Assembly (NCBI GenBank): GCA_049841135.1
Contig: JASGHK010000004.1
Span: 930,001 to 994,000 of the forward strand
Origin: JACRCT01 sp049841135
Lineage (GTDB): Bacteria > Myxococcota > Myxococcia > Myxococcales > UBA5297
DNA: 64,000 bases
Direction of reading: 5' to 3'
A model generated the notes under the pieces. It did no database searches and was not told the DNA's origin. It was given only the letters and a program-made list of their open reading frames with translations. The translations under genes and the position numbers were made by a program. Shown in pieces: positions 55,251 through 63,030 of this stretch. Position 1 is the stretch's first letter, and every line of letters begins with the position of its first letter.

Positions 55251-55606
55251 GCTGCCCTTCGCCTGCCTCGGGGCCTACTTGGTCCACGGCACCTACTTGG
55301 TCCACGTGGACCAAGTTGCCGGCCCTCGGGCACCGCGGCCTTCGCCTGCCTCGGGGGCCTACTTGGTACTTGGTCCACGGCACCCACTTGGTCCACGTGG
55401 ACCAAGTTGCCAGCCCTCGGGCGTCGCGGCCTTCGCCTGCCTCGGGGGCCTACTTGGTCCACCGCACCTACTTGGTCCACGTGGACCAAGTTGCCGGCCC
55501 TCGGGCACCGCGGCCTTCGCCTGCCTCGGGGGCCTACTTGGTCCACGGCACCTACTTGGTCCACGTGGACCAAGTTGCCGGCCCTCGGGCGTCGCGGCGC
55601 GGCGAG
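55251..55606. repeat. tandem palindromic array of 84-91-bp units
   Basis: Four copies of a perfect 22-bp palindrome (half-site ACTTGGTCCAC, centre CACGTG) at 55295-55316, 55386-55407, 55470-55491 and 55554-55575. Between the copies are matching 62-69 bp spacers (CTCGGGCACCGCGGCC and similar), each with one more half-site TACTTGGTCCAC. Steps between copies are 91, 84 and 84 bp; the first has a 7-base GGTACTT insertion. The array lies 46 bases after the coiled-coil gene and about 145 bases before glmS. No gene is convincing here, although the frame stays open. Confidence 0.9.
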
Positions 55607-55751
55607 GACCTTGCTGAAGACAGGTCTGCTTTGACCGCCACTGCAGAAGTGTCTCTTCCCGCGCTCTCGCCCTGCGACCGGGCGGCCGTTCTGTGCGATA
55701 GTCCGCCGCCTTCGAAGTACCCGCTCAACCTCACCTGGAGAGGCCTCGACG

Positions 55752-58388
55752 ATGTGCGGAGTCATCGGACTCATCTACGAGAAGTCGCGCAAGGACCTGG
55801 GCTGGATTGCCGCTGAGCTGCTCAAGACGCTCGAGTACCGCGGCTACGACTCGACCGGCGCCGCGTTCCAAGGCGAGGGCGAAGCGGTGACGCTGCTCAA
55901 GGGCGTGGGCGCTCCGAGCGTGATGGTCCACAAGCTGGGCATCGTGAACCAGTCCGGGCAGATCCTCTGCGGCCAGGTGCGCTGGGCCACCTTCGGCGCG
56001 GTCAACGAGGCCAACGCCCAGCCCCACGACGTGCACTGCAAGACGCACATCTTCGGCGCCCACAACGGCAACGTCACCAACTGCGACTCCCTCAAGTCCT
56101 GGCTGCAGTCCGAGGGCCACGCCGTCAAGAGCGACAACGACGGCGAGATGGTGGTCCACACCGTCGAGCACTACTTCAAGCAGGCGCTGTCCGCGCGCAG
56201 CGGCGGCAAGGAGCCCAAGGGCTTCCGGCAGAGGTGCATGCGCGAGGCGATCGCCCAGGCCTCCACCAAGCTCGAGGGCTCGTTCGCCGCGGTCATCGTC
56301 GACCCGGTCAGCCGGACCCTGTGGGCCATCAAGTTCGGCTCCAGCCTCTACTTCGGCGTGGGCAAGGACGCGACCGGCGGCGCCTTCGGCATCGCCTCCT
56401 CCGACCTCTCGTCCGTCCTCAAGCTCACCCGCGTCATCGTCCCCCTCTCCGAGGGTGAGTTCGTGGAGTTCGCGCCGGAGTCGCACCAGGTCTACACGCT
56501 CGCCAAGAAGCAGGGGAAGCGCCTCCCCGAGGCCGTCGAGCAGGACCGCGAGCCGGTGCGCAGCCGCCTGCGCGCCGAGGACACCGCGCTCGTGCCGCCA
56601 TTCGAGACCTTCATGGACCAGGAGATCTCCGCGCAGGAGGCCACGGTCCGCAACGTCGTGCGCCTGTTCACCGGCGGCAGCGAGGCCAGCCGCGTCCTCA
56701 CGCCCTACCTGGACAAGGTGACGAGCCGCGACACGCGCGACCTGGCCGCCGCGCTCGAGGCGCTGCGCGACGAGTGCGAAGACGAGCTCCTCAAGAAGCG
56801 CTTCCACGCCCTGGTCGACCTGCCCGCGTTCCAGAAGCTGCTCGCCTCCGTGCCCCGCGAGGTCAAGGCGCAGGGCATCGACGCCCCGCCCGAGCGCCTC
56901 GCCGAGCGGCTGGTCTCCTCCGAAGCCGGCTTCCTCGCCGACCTGTTCAAGATGGCGCGCGGCGAGGACGACCTGTTTGCGGTGCGCCTGCTGGACGTGC
57001 ACCTCGAGCGCGGCGAGCAGAAAGAGTTCTCCACCGCCGTCGACCGGTTCGTGAAGAAGTGCTCGGACTCGCTCGCGGCCGGCGGACGGCTGTTCGTGAC
57101 CTGCTGCGGCTCGAGCTACCACGCGGCCAAGGCGGCCGCGCTCTTCTTCAACGAGCTGGCCCACGCCGAGCTCATCCCCATCCTCCCCGGCGAGTTCCGC
57201 GGCCAGTACGCCAAGTCGCTGCGCCACGGCGACCTGCTGATCGCGGTCAGCCAGAGCGGCGAGACCAAGGACCTCATCGACGTCCTCAACGACGTCATCG
57301 AGAGCGGCAAGAAGGTCGGCCGGGTTTCCATCGTCAACAACGTCAACTCCACCCTGGCGCAGGAGAAGAGCGAGGTCGTCATCCCGCTGCGTTGCGGCCC
57401 GGAGATCGCCGTCCCGGCCACCAAGAGCTTCATGAACCAGATGGCGGTCTTCTACGGGCTGGCGCTCAAGTTGGCGCAGAAGCGCGTCGACGACGGCCTG
57501 GTCCCGCGCGCGGAGAAGGCGGAGATCGCCGCGGAGATCGGCCCGCGCTGGGAGAAGCTGCCCAGCCTGCCCGACCTGCTGCGCGCCGCCTTCGACTCCA
57601 CCGAGCCGGAGATCGAGAGCGCGGCCCAGCAGCTCTACCTGCGGCCCTCGATGCACCTGCTCGCCACGCGCATCAGCGCCGTGGCCAAGGAGGGCGCGCT
57701 CAAGATCCGCGAGGTGGTGCTCAACCACGCCGAGGGCTTCGAGGGCAGCGAGTTCAAGCACGGCCCCAACACCATCCTGGGCCTCAACACCGTCTACGGG
57801 CCGCAGCAGGTCGAGGCGCTGCTCAAGCAGGTCGGACAGGCCATCGACACGCTGCTCACCCGCGCCGAGAAGCAGAAGCTGAGCTTCAAGGCGGCGCGCC
57901 GGCTCGCCCAGGCGGCCACGGACACCGCGTTCCTGCCGACCCCGTCCTTCTCGCTCGAGCCCGAGGAGAAGAAGCTCTGCGAGAGCGCGCTCAATCGCGA
58001 CGAGCTCCTCGCCTCCCTCTACGCCGACTACCCGCTGCTCTACGTCACCGGCCCCGACGAGCGGGACGTCGGCCTGACCATCTCCGCGCTCAACACGCAC
58101 AAGATCCGCGGCTCCTGCACGGTGGTCATCGCCGAGGACCACACCGCGCTGCGCTCCGCGGCGCTCAAGCCGCCCGCCGACAACCCGAACTACCGCGCGG
58201 TCTACGTGACCCTGCCGCGCACCAACGACACGCTGATGACCGTGTTCTCGGCGACGCTCGTGCTGCAGCGGCTGGCGCTGAAGATGAGCCTGCTCAAGGC
58301 CGGGTACCTCGACCGGCTGGGCGTGCGCGACCACGGCGTGCACCCCGACGTGCCCAAGAACGTCTCCAAGTCGATCACGGTGGACTGA
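55752..58388 (+). CDS. glmS: GlmS-like glutamine-fructose-6-phosphate aminotransferase, enlarged
   Basis: An 878-residue protein; normal GlmS is about 610. Cys2 (MCGVIGL) is the glutaminase nucleophile, then RGYDSTGAAF, VRWATFG and AHNGN of the GATase domain. After FMDQEISAQEATVRN (288-302) there is an insertion of about 130 residues (310-440) before the first SIS domain, where SQSGETKDLID is at 500-510 and GPEIAVPATKSFMNQ at about 550. The second SIS domain has KEGALKIREVVLNHAEGFEG and FKHGPNT, then about 90 extra residues before PDVPKNVSKSITVD. It makes glucosamine-6-phosphate for peptidoglycan and LPS. The insertions might be regulatory. Confidence 0.83.
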   Translation: MCGVIGLIYEKSRKDLGWIAAELLKTLEYRGYDSTGAAFQGEGEAVTLLKGVGAPSVMVHKLGIVNQSGQILCGQVRWATFGAVNEANAQPHDVHCKTHIFGAHNGNVTNCDSLKSWLQSEGHAVKSDNDGEMVVHTVEHYFKQALSARSGGKEPKGFRQRCMREAIAQASTKLEGSFAAVIVDPVSRTLWAIKFGSSLYFGVGKDATGGAFGIASSDLSSVLKLTRVIVPLSEGEFVEFAPESHQVYTLAKKQGKRLPEAVEQDREPVRSRLRAEDTALVPPFETFMDQEISAQEATVRNVVRLFTGGSEASRVLTPYLDKVTSRDTRDLAAALEALRDECEDELLKKRFHALVDLPAFQKLLASVPREVKAQGIDAPPERLAERLVSSEAGFLADLFKMARGEDDLFAVRLLDVHLERGEQKEFSTAVDRFVKKCSDSLAAGGRLFVTCCGSSYHAAKAAALFFNELAHAELIPILPGEFRGQYAKSLRHGDLLIAVSQSGETKDLIDVLNDVIESGKKVGRVSIVNNVNSTLAQEKSEVVIPLRCGPEIAVPATKSFMNQMAVFYGLALKLAQKRVDDGLVPRAEKAEIAAEIGPRWEKLPSLPDLLRAAFDSTEPEIESAAQQLYLRPSMHLLATRISAVAKEGALKIREVVLNHAEGFEGSEFKHGPNTILGLNTVYGPQQVEALLKQVGQAIDTLLTRAEKQKLSFKAARRLAQAATDTAFLPTPSFSLEPEEKKLCESALNRDELLASLYADYPLLYVTGPDERDVGLTISALNTHKIRGSCTVVIAEDHTALRSAALKPPADNPNYRAVYVTLPRTNDTLMTVFSATLVLQRLALKMSLLKAGYLDRLGVRDHGVHPDVPKNVSKSITVD

Positions 58389-58393
58389 AGATC

Positions 58394-58843
58394 ATGGCCT
58401 TCCAGGCGCTCCACCGCACCGCGCGGCGCACGCTCCACGTCCCCGCGCCCGTCGCCCGGGTCTTCCCCCTGCTCTGCCCCGTGCGCGAGCGCGAGTGGCT
58501 CGACGGCTGGGAGGCGGACGTCCTGCACTCGGAGTCGGGCCTGGCCGAGCTGGGCTGCGTCTTCGTCGGCCGCGCCGGCCCGACGGTCGGGACCTACCTC
58601 ATCACGCGCTACGAGCCGCAGCGGCTGGTCGAGTTCGCGGTGCACTACGGCCCGGTCGTCGAGCACATGTCCATCAGGGTCGAGCTTGCTGGCGACGGCG
58701 GCACCGACCTGCACTGGAGCAAGACCTTCACCTCGCTCTCGCCCGAGGGCAACGCGTGGATCGAGGCGCGGGTCCCGGCGGCCATCGAGGCGCGCCTGGC
58801 CGACCTCGAGCGGATGCTCGTGCGTTTCGTGCAGCGAGGCTGA
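58394..58843 (+). CDS. SRPBCC-family lipid/hydrophobic-ligand-binding protein
   Basis: A 149-residue soluble protein with the START-like pattern RTLHVPAPVARVFPLLCPVR, EREWLDGW, GTYLITRYEPQRLVEFAVHY and GTDLHWSKTFTSLSPEGNAW, ending in a long helix (PAAIEARLADLERMLVRFVQ). Such proteins bind small hydrophobic ligands; the ligand is unknown. It starts 5 bases after glmS, probably the same transcript. Confidence 0.8.
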   Translation: MAFQALHRTARRTLHVPAPVARVFPLLCPVREREWLDGWEADVLHSESGLAELGCVFVGRAGPTVGTYLITRYEPQRLVEFAVHYGPVVEHMSIRVELAGDGGTDLHWSKTFTSLSPEGNAWIEARVPAAIEARLADLERMLVRFVQRG

Positions 58844-58858
58844 GGCGGGCTGGCTGCT

Positions 58859-58886
58859 AAAGATAGGCAGCTACTTTGTGACATGA
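58859..58886. repeat. 28-bp repeat, copy 2
   Basis: AAAGATAGGCAGC then TACTTTGTGACATGA; 25 of 28 match the copy at 41134-41161. It lies just after the SRPBCC gene and before the vWA gene. Confidence 0.6.
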
Positions 58887-58935
58887 CTTTTGGCGCGTGC
58901 CTCCAGCGCGTCAACGCTGCAGCCTCCCGTGTCCG

Positions 58936-60027
58936 TCACTCCCCGGCATCGGGCCGCGCGCACAGCACCTTGCTTTCCACGACCGGGCTCGCCGACGTGG
59001 CAGCCCGTTCGCAAGCCGAGCCGTAGAACGTCAGCTCGCCGTTGTCCCGGTTCGACCAGGCCCAACCGTCCTTCGCGTCCAGATCGTGCGGAACGACGAC
59101 TCCGTCGAGCTTCACCTCGATGGAGCCGTCGTCGTCCGGGACCGAGGACGTCAGCCAGGTACAGGAGCCGACCTGATCGCGAATGGAGACGAAGGCCTGC
59201 TCGAGCTCGGACTGGCTGGTGGCGGCGTAGTAGGACTGGCTGCCGCCCTTCAGCGGCCGGCCCCCGGCGATCGCCATGCGATCGAGCACCTCGATGAAGT
59301 CCGAGGAGCTCTCCTGGATGCCGATGACGTAGGTGGGCAGGCCGAGCGTGGCCTGGAGGGCGATGGCGCCGATGGTCCGCTCGTCGTCGAGGCAGAGGAT
59401 GGCCTGGTCGCAGCGATTGCCGGAGGCGCAGCTGCAGGTCGAGGGCGAGAGGCTCGCGTTGCAGTTGGGCGCGCCGTCGGTGGCCAGGACCAGCGCCCGC
59501 GCCGCCTTCGCCGCACGCGTCGACTGCGCTACGACGGCCGCCACCCCCACCGCCGTCGCCGTCGGGGTGTGCCCGCCCGGAGAGAGCGACCGCATGCGGT
59601 CGAGGATGCGCTGAGCGTTGCCCAGCGCGGGGAAGAGGTCGGGAGCGAGAGCCACGGCGCAGCTCTCGGTCTGACCGTCGGGGTACGGCAGCGCTCCCAG
59701 CTCCATGGTCTGGTCGACCGGCGGCAGGGCCACGGCGAGCGCCCGGGTCAAGCTCTCCCAGCGGGTCCGGCCTCCCGCGAAGCTGCGGTCCATCGAGGTC
59801 GAGCGGTCGAGGACGAGCACGACCTCGGGCAAGGCCCTCTTCAAGCTCAGGACGCCTTCGACACAGGCCAGCGCCGCGTCCGGAGCCTCACCGCCGTCGC
59901 GCGGGCGATAGCGCAGCGGCTCGGTGCGGCCGCAAGAGAGAAGCAGGAGCGCGGAGAGTGCCGCGGTGGCGAAGGCTGTCGGACGGCGGATCGAGAGCAA
60001 GCGGGCCTCCGTCGAGAAGACACCCAT
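58936..60027 (-). CDS. von Willebrand factor A-domain lipoprotein
   Basis: A 363-residue exported protein with lipobox LLLSCG (Cys32). The MIDAS motif is LVLDRSTSMD (Asp74, Ser76, Ser78), followed later by GGHTPTATAV (Thr) and VLATDGAPNC (Asp). Residues 190-215 hold a Cys-rich loop (CNASLSPSTCSCASGNRCDQ). This gives a metal-dependent adhesion or protein-binding domain at the cell surface. C-terminal residues contain a second domain with CTWLTSSVPDDDGSIEVKLD. No other domain is known to me. Confidence 0.85.
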   Translation of the reverse strand: MGVFSTEARLLSIRRPTAFATAALSALLLLSCGRTEPLRYRPRDGGEAPDAALACVEGVLSLKRALPEVVLVLDRSTSMDRSFAGGRTRWESLTRALAVALPPVDQTMELGALPYPDGQTESCAVALAPDLFPALGNAQRILDRMRSLSPGGHTPTATAVGVAAVVAQSTRAAKAARALVLATDGAPNCNASLSPSTCSCASGNRCDQAILCLDDERTIGAIALQATLGLPTYVIGIQESSSDFIEVLDRMAIAGGRPLKGGSQSYYAATSQSELEQAFVSIRDQVGSCTWLTSSVPDDDGSIEVKLDGVVVPHDLDAKDGWAWSNRDNGELTFYGSACERAATSASPVVESKVLCARPDAGE

Positions 60028-60173
60028 CGCGCGATCTCGATTGCCGCAGGGGCGCGGTCGGTCTCGAGCCCTAGCTAGAGGCTCATGGGCGCGAGCGCAC
60101 CCGTCGCCTCCCTCCGGCCGAAGCCTTTCGAGTACGATCGGCGCCGTTCTCTCGGGCCTACGCAGGAGCCGCC

Positions 60174-62657
60174 ATGCGCCGCGCCGCAGCCACCTCGACC
60201 CTCGCCCTCATCCTCGCGCTCACGGGGTGCCCGGACGACCCGCAGGTCATCGACACCTCGCCCGACATCGGGCCGATCTGCGACCAGGGGTTCATCTTCC
60301 GGCTGGGCCAGTGCCGGTGCGAGACGGACCTCGCCTGCCCCGACCCGGAGAAGCTCTACTGCGACGCCATCAGCGGCAACTGCCTTCCCCGAAAGCCCGT
60401 CCCCGAGGTCGACGCCGGCCAGGCCACTTGCACCGAGGGCGCCATCCGCTGCTCGACAGGCGAGGGCAAGTCCATCGAGCGCTGCAAGTCGGGCGCGTGG
60501 GTCGTGGACCAGACGTGCGCCGAGGGCATCTGCCTGCCGTCCGCCACCGGCTACTACTGCACCGTCTGCCAGCCCGGAGTGACCCGCTGCAAGAGCGCCA
60601 CCGAGCAGGAGACCTGCTCCGACAAGGGAGACCACTGGGTCGCCGAGGCCTGCCCCGCCATCGCCGGCGGCGCCCAGTGCAGCCCCAACGCCTGCCACGT
60701 CTGCGTCGCGGGCGAGAAGCGCTGCAGCGCCGACCTGACCTCGCTGGAGACGTGCGAGCCCGGCGGCCTGGCGTGGACCTTCAAGTACTGCGACTTCACC
60801 GGCGACTGTAACCCCACCGCCAAGGCCTGCGTGCCGCCGGTGTGCGTGCCAGGGACGCGCCAGTGCAAGGACGCGACGACGCTGCAGAACTGCAAGCTCG
60901 ACGGCTCGGGCTGGACCGACTCCGACTGCCGCACGCTCGACGGCAGCTCCACGCCCAACGCCAAATGCATCACCAACGCCTGCAGCGACCCGTGCGCGGA
61001 GGCGGCACGGACGTTCTCCTACCAGGGCTGCGACTACTGGGCGGCCGTGCTGCAGAACCCGGTGAGCTCGGACTTCAAGGGCGGCGCCTCCGACGGCCAG
61101 CAGCCCACCAAGACCAGCGAGTTCGCGCTGGTCATCGCCAACCCCTGGCCCATCGCCGTCAGCGGGCAGATCACCCGGAAGGTGAACGGCGCCGAGGTGC
61201 CCTCCCCGCTCAAGACCACCAGCAGCGGCACCGGCAGCTGGACGATCGCCGCCAACGGCATCGCCACCATCCGCCTGCCCTGGCAGTCGGTCGCCCGCAC
61301 CGGCCAGAACCCGTACGCCTACCACCTGACCAGCGACCTGCCGGTCTCCGTCTACCAGTTCAACCCGGTCACCTCGTCCATCTCCGCGGGCGACAGCTTC
61401 ACCAACGACGCCTCGCTGCTCTTGCCGACGCACATCCTCTCCAAGACCTACGTCGTGGTCGGCCAGGAGACGGTCACCGCCAAGGACCCCGGCGGCAGCA
61501 TCTCGCCCTACGCCGGGCTGATGGCCATCGTGGGCACCGAGGACAACACGCAGGTCACGGTCAAGTTCTCGGCGGACACGGAGGCGAGCTACGGCTCGAC
61601 GAGCGCGGCGCAGATCGCCGCGCGCAAGCTGGGCGAGGTGCAGACCTACACCCTGAACAAGTACGACGTGCTGCAGATCCTCGCGTCGTGGGACGTCTCG
61701 ACTCCGGAGCTCGAGTGCAGCCAGACGCCGATGTACCTGAACTCCAACCTCCTCCACCCGATCGAGAGGTTCTGCCGGCACAAGTCGGACACCACCGGCT
61801 CCATCGTCACCGCCGACAAGCCCATCGCCGTCTTCGGCGGCGCGTCCTGCACGCTCAAGCCCTACAACCGGCTGGCCTGCGACCACATCGAGGAGCAGAT
61901 GCCGCCGTTCGAGACCTGGGGCAAGGCGTACGTCGGCGTGCGCTCGCACGTGTACAAGGACACCTGGAACGACGACGTCGACCACCCGTCCCCCGACTAC
62001 TGGCGCGTGGTCGCGGCGTGCGGCAAGACCGACTGCCCCGCCGGCACCACCGTCAAGATCGACCCGGCGCCCAAGAGGCTCCTGCAACCGCAGTTCTGCC
62101 CGTCAGGCGGCGGCGACTGCGTGTTGCCGGCCGTGGACGTCGCGGCGGGCCAGGCCACCGCGCCGGTGCTGGAGTTCGAGCACGAGGGCGACTTCGTGGT
62201 GACTGCGGACCAGCCGATCATGCTGGCGCAGTACCTGACGAGCGAGGACGCCAACAAGGATCCGAACTTCGATCCCACCGACGATCCGCCGGCCTCGGGA
62301 GACGCGGACGAAGGCGACCCGTCGCTCCTCCTCACCCCGCCGGTGGAGCAGTGGCGCCGCAACTACCACGTGCTCAACTCGCCGACGATGAACCACAACT
62401 ATCTGAACCTGGCGGTGAAGTCGGCGGCGCCGAACATCCTCATCGACGGCAAGGCGCTCTCCACGTTCAAGACGCAGAAGAACACCGTTCCCGGCGGCTA
62501 CACCGTCTACCGGGTCAGCGTCGGCACCGGCCAGCACACCATCACTTCGACCGACCCCATCGGCGTGACCGTCTACGGCTACGACCGCTACGTCTCCTAC
62601 GGCTACACCGGCGGGCTCGACCTGACGCGCATCACCACCATCGTCCCCGGCGGCTGA
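60174..62657 (+). CDS. IgGFc-binding-type surface lipoprotein
   Basis: An 827-residue exported protein with lipobox LTGCP (Cys19). Residues 30-290 are a Cys-rich stretch with about six units of the type C-x-G-x5-C (CVAGEKRCSADLTSLETC). Residues 300-825 match the IgGFc-binding-like domain: LVIANPWPIAVSGQIT, YHLTSDLPVSVYQFNP, SDTTGSIVTADKPIAVFGGA, ending YGYDRYVSYGYTGG. The domain is common in surface proteins of myxobacteria and other bacteria, where it is probably an adhesin. It faces the vWA gene, which is transcribed in the opposite direction. Confidence 0.85.
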   Translation: MRRAAATSTLALILALTGCPDDPQVIDTSPDIGPICDQGFIFRLGQCRCETDLACPDPEKLYCDAISGNCLPRKPVPEVDAGQATCTEGAIRCSTGEGKSIERCKSGAWVVDQTCAEGICLPSATGYYCTVCQPGVTRCKSATEQETCSDKGDHWVAEACPAIAGGAQCSPNACHVCVAGEKRCSADLTSLETCEPGGLAWTFKYCDFTGDCNPTAKACVPPVCVPGTRQCKDATTLQNCKLDGSGWTDSDCRTLDGSSTPNAKCITNACSDPCAEAARTFSYQGCDYWAAVLQNPVSSDFKGGASDGQQPTKTSEFALVIANPWPIAVSGQITRKVNGAEVPSPLKTTSSGTGSWTIAANGIATIRLPWQSVARTGQNPYAYHLTSDLPVSVYQFNPVTSSISAGDSFTNDASLLLPTHILSKTYVVVGQETVTAKDPGGSISPYAGLMAIVGTEDNTQVTVKFSADTEASYGSTSAAQIAARKLGEVQTYTLNKYDVLQILASWDVSTPELECSQTPMYLNSNLLHPIERFCRHKSDTTGSIVTADKPIAVFGGASCTLKPYNRLACDHIEEQMPPFETWGKAYVGVRSHVYKDTWNDDVDHPSPDYWRVVAACGKTDCPAGTTVKIDPAPKRLLQPQFCPSGGGDCVLPAVDVAAGQATAPVLEFEHEGDFVVTADQPIMLAQYLTSEDANKDPNFDPTDDPPASGDADEGDPSLLLTPPVEQWRRNYHVLNSPTMNHNYLNLAVKSAAPNILIDGKALSTFKTQKNTVPGGYTVYRVSVGTGQHTITSTDPIGVTVYGYDRYVSYGYTGGLDLTRITTIVPGG

Positions 62658-62700
62658 GCCGCCCGTCCGCAGCTCGCGCTCGGTCCTATGCGTCCCCTTC

Positions 62701-62766
62701 GTCCCATGTGTCCCATACGTCCCATGGGACCTATGCGACTTATGGGACCTATGCGACCTATGGGAC
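62701..62766. repeat. 9-bp repeats with a central palindrome
   Basis: Units GTCCCATGT, GTCCCATAC, GTCCCATGG and then GACCTATGC, GACTTATGG, GACCTATGC, GACCTATGG. The two halves are roughly complementary around CCCATGGG, so the RNA could fold back on itself. Confidence 0.75.
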
Positions 62767-62835
62767 TCGGGTGATGGCGCAGACTCGGAGGCGCCCGCTG
62801 AGCGCGCGGCCCCGCCGAGGCCACCCAGCCAGTCC

Positions 62836-62884
62836 TTGGCGACCTTGGTCCCTTGGCGACCTTGGTCCCTTGGCGACCTTGGCG
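62836..62884. repeat. 17-bp tandem repeats
   Basis: TTGGCGACCTTGGTCCC in two full copies and most of a third. It lies between the IgGFc-type gene and the OPT transporter. Confidence 0.75.
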
Positions 62885-63030
62885 ATTGAAGCGGCCCGCG
62901 CACGGCAACCCTGCCTGCGGTCCGCCCGCGGCCCACTCACTCGGCCCTGGCCTCGAATCCGGCTTTCTGTAAAATGGCCCACCTTTCAAGGCAGTAGACA
63001 AACCCCACACAGTTCGAAGGGAGCCCCGGA

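Noticed and set aside
55251..55606. CRISPR-like array
   Set aside because: Units are near-identical over their whole length and spacers repeat, so they are tandem repeats, not spacers; no cas genes are near.
55251..55606. Calling the palindromes parS sites outright
   Set aside because: Only the CACGTG core and part of the arms fit known parS, so this is left as a hypothesis in the findings.
55240..55640. Protein-coding reading of the palindromic array (repeats of YLVHGTYLVHVDQV)
   Set aside because: Frame is open because the unit length is mostly a multiple of three, but no start or ribosome site fits and the composition is that of the repeat.
55731..58343. Long open frame opposite glmS
   Set aside because: Follows glmS codon positions and has no recognisable motif; glmS is certain.
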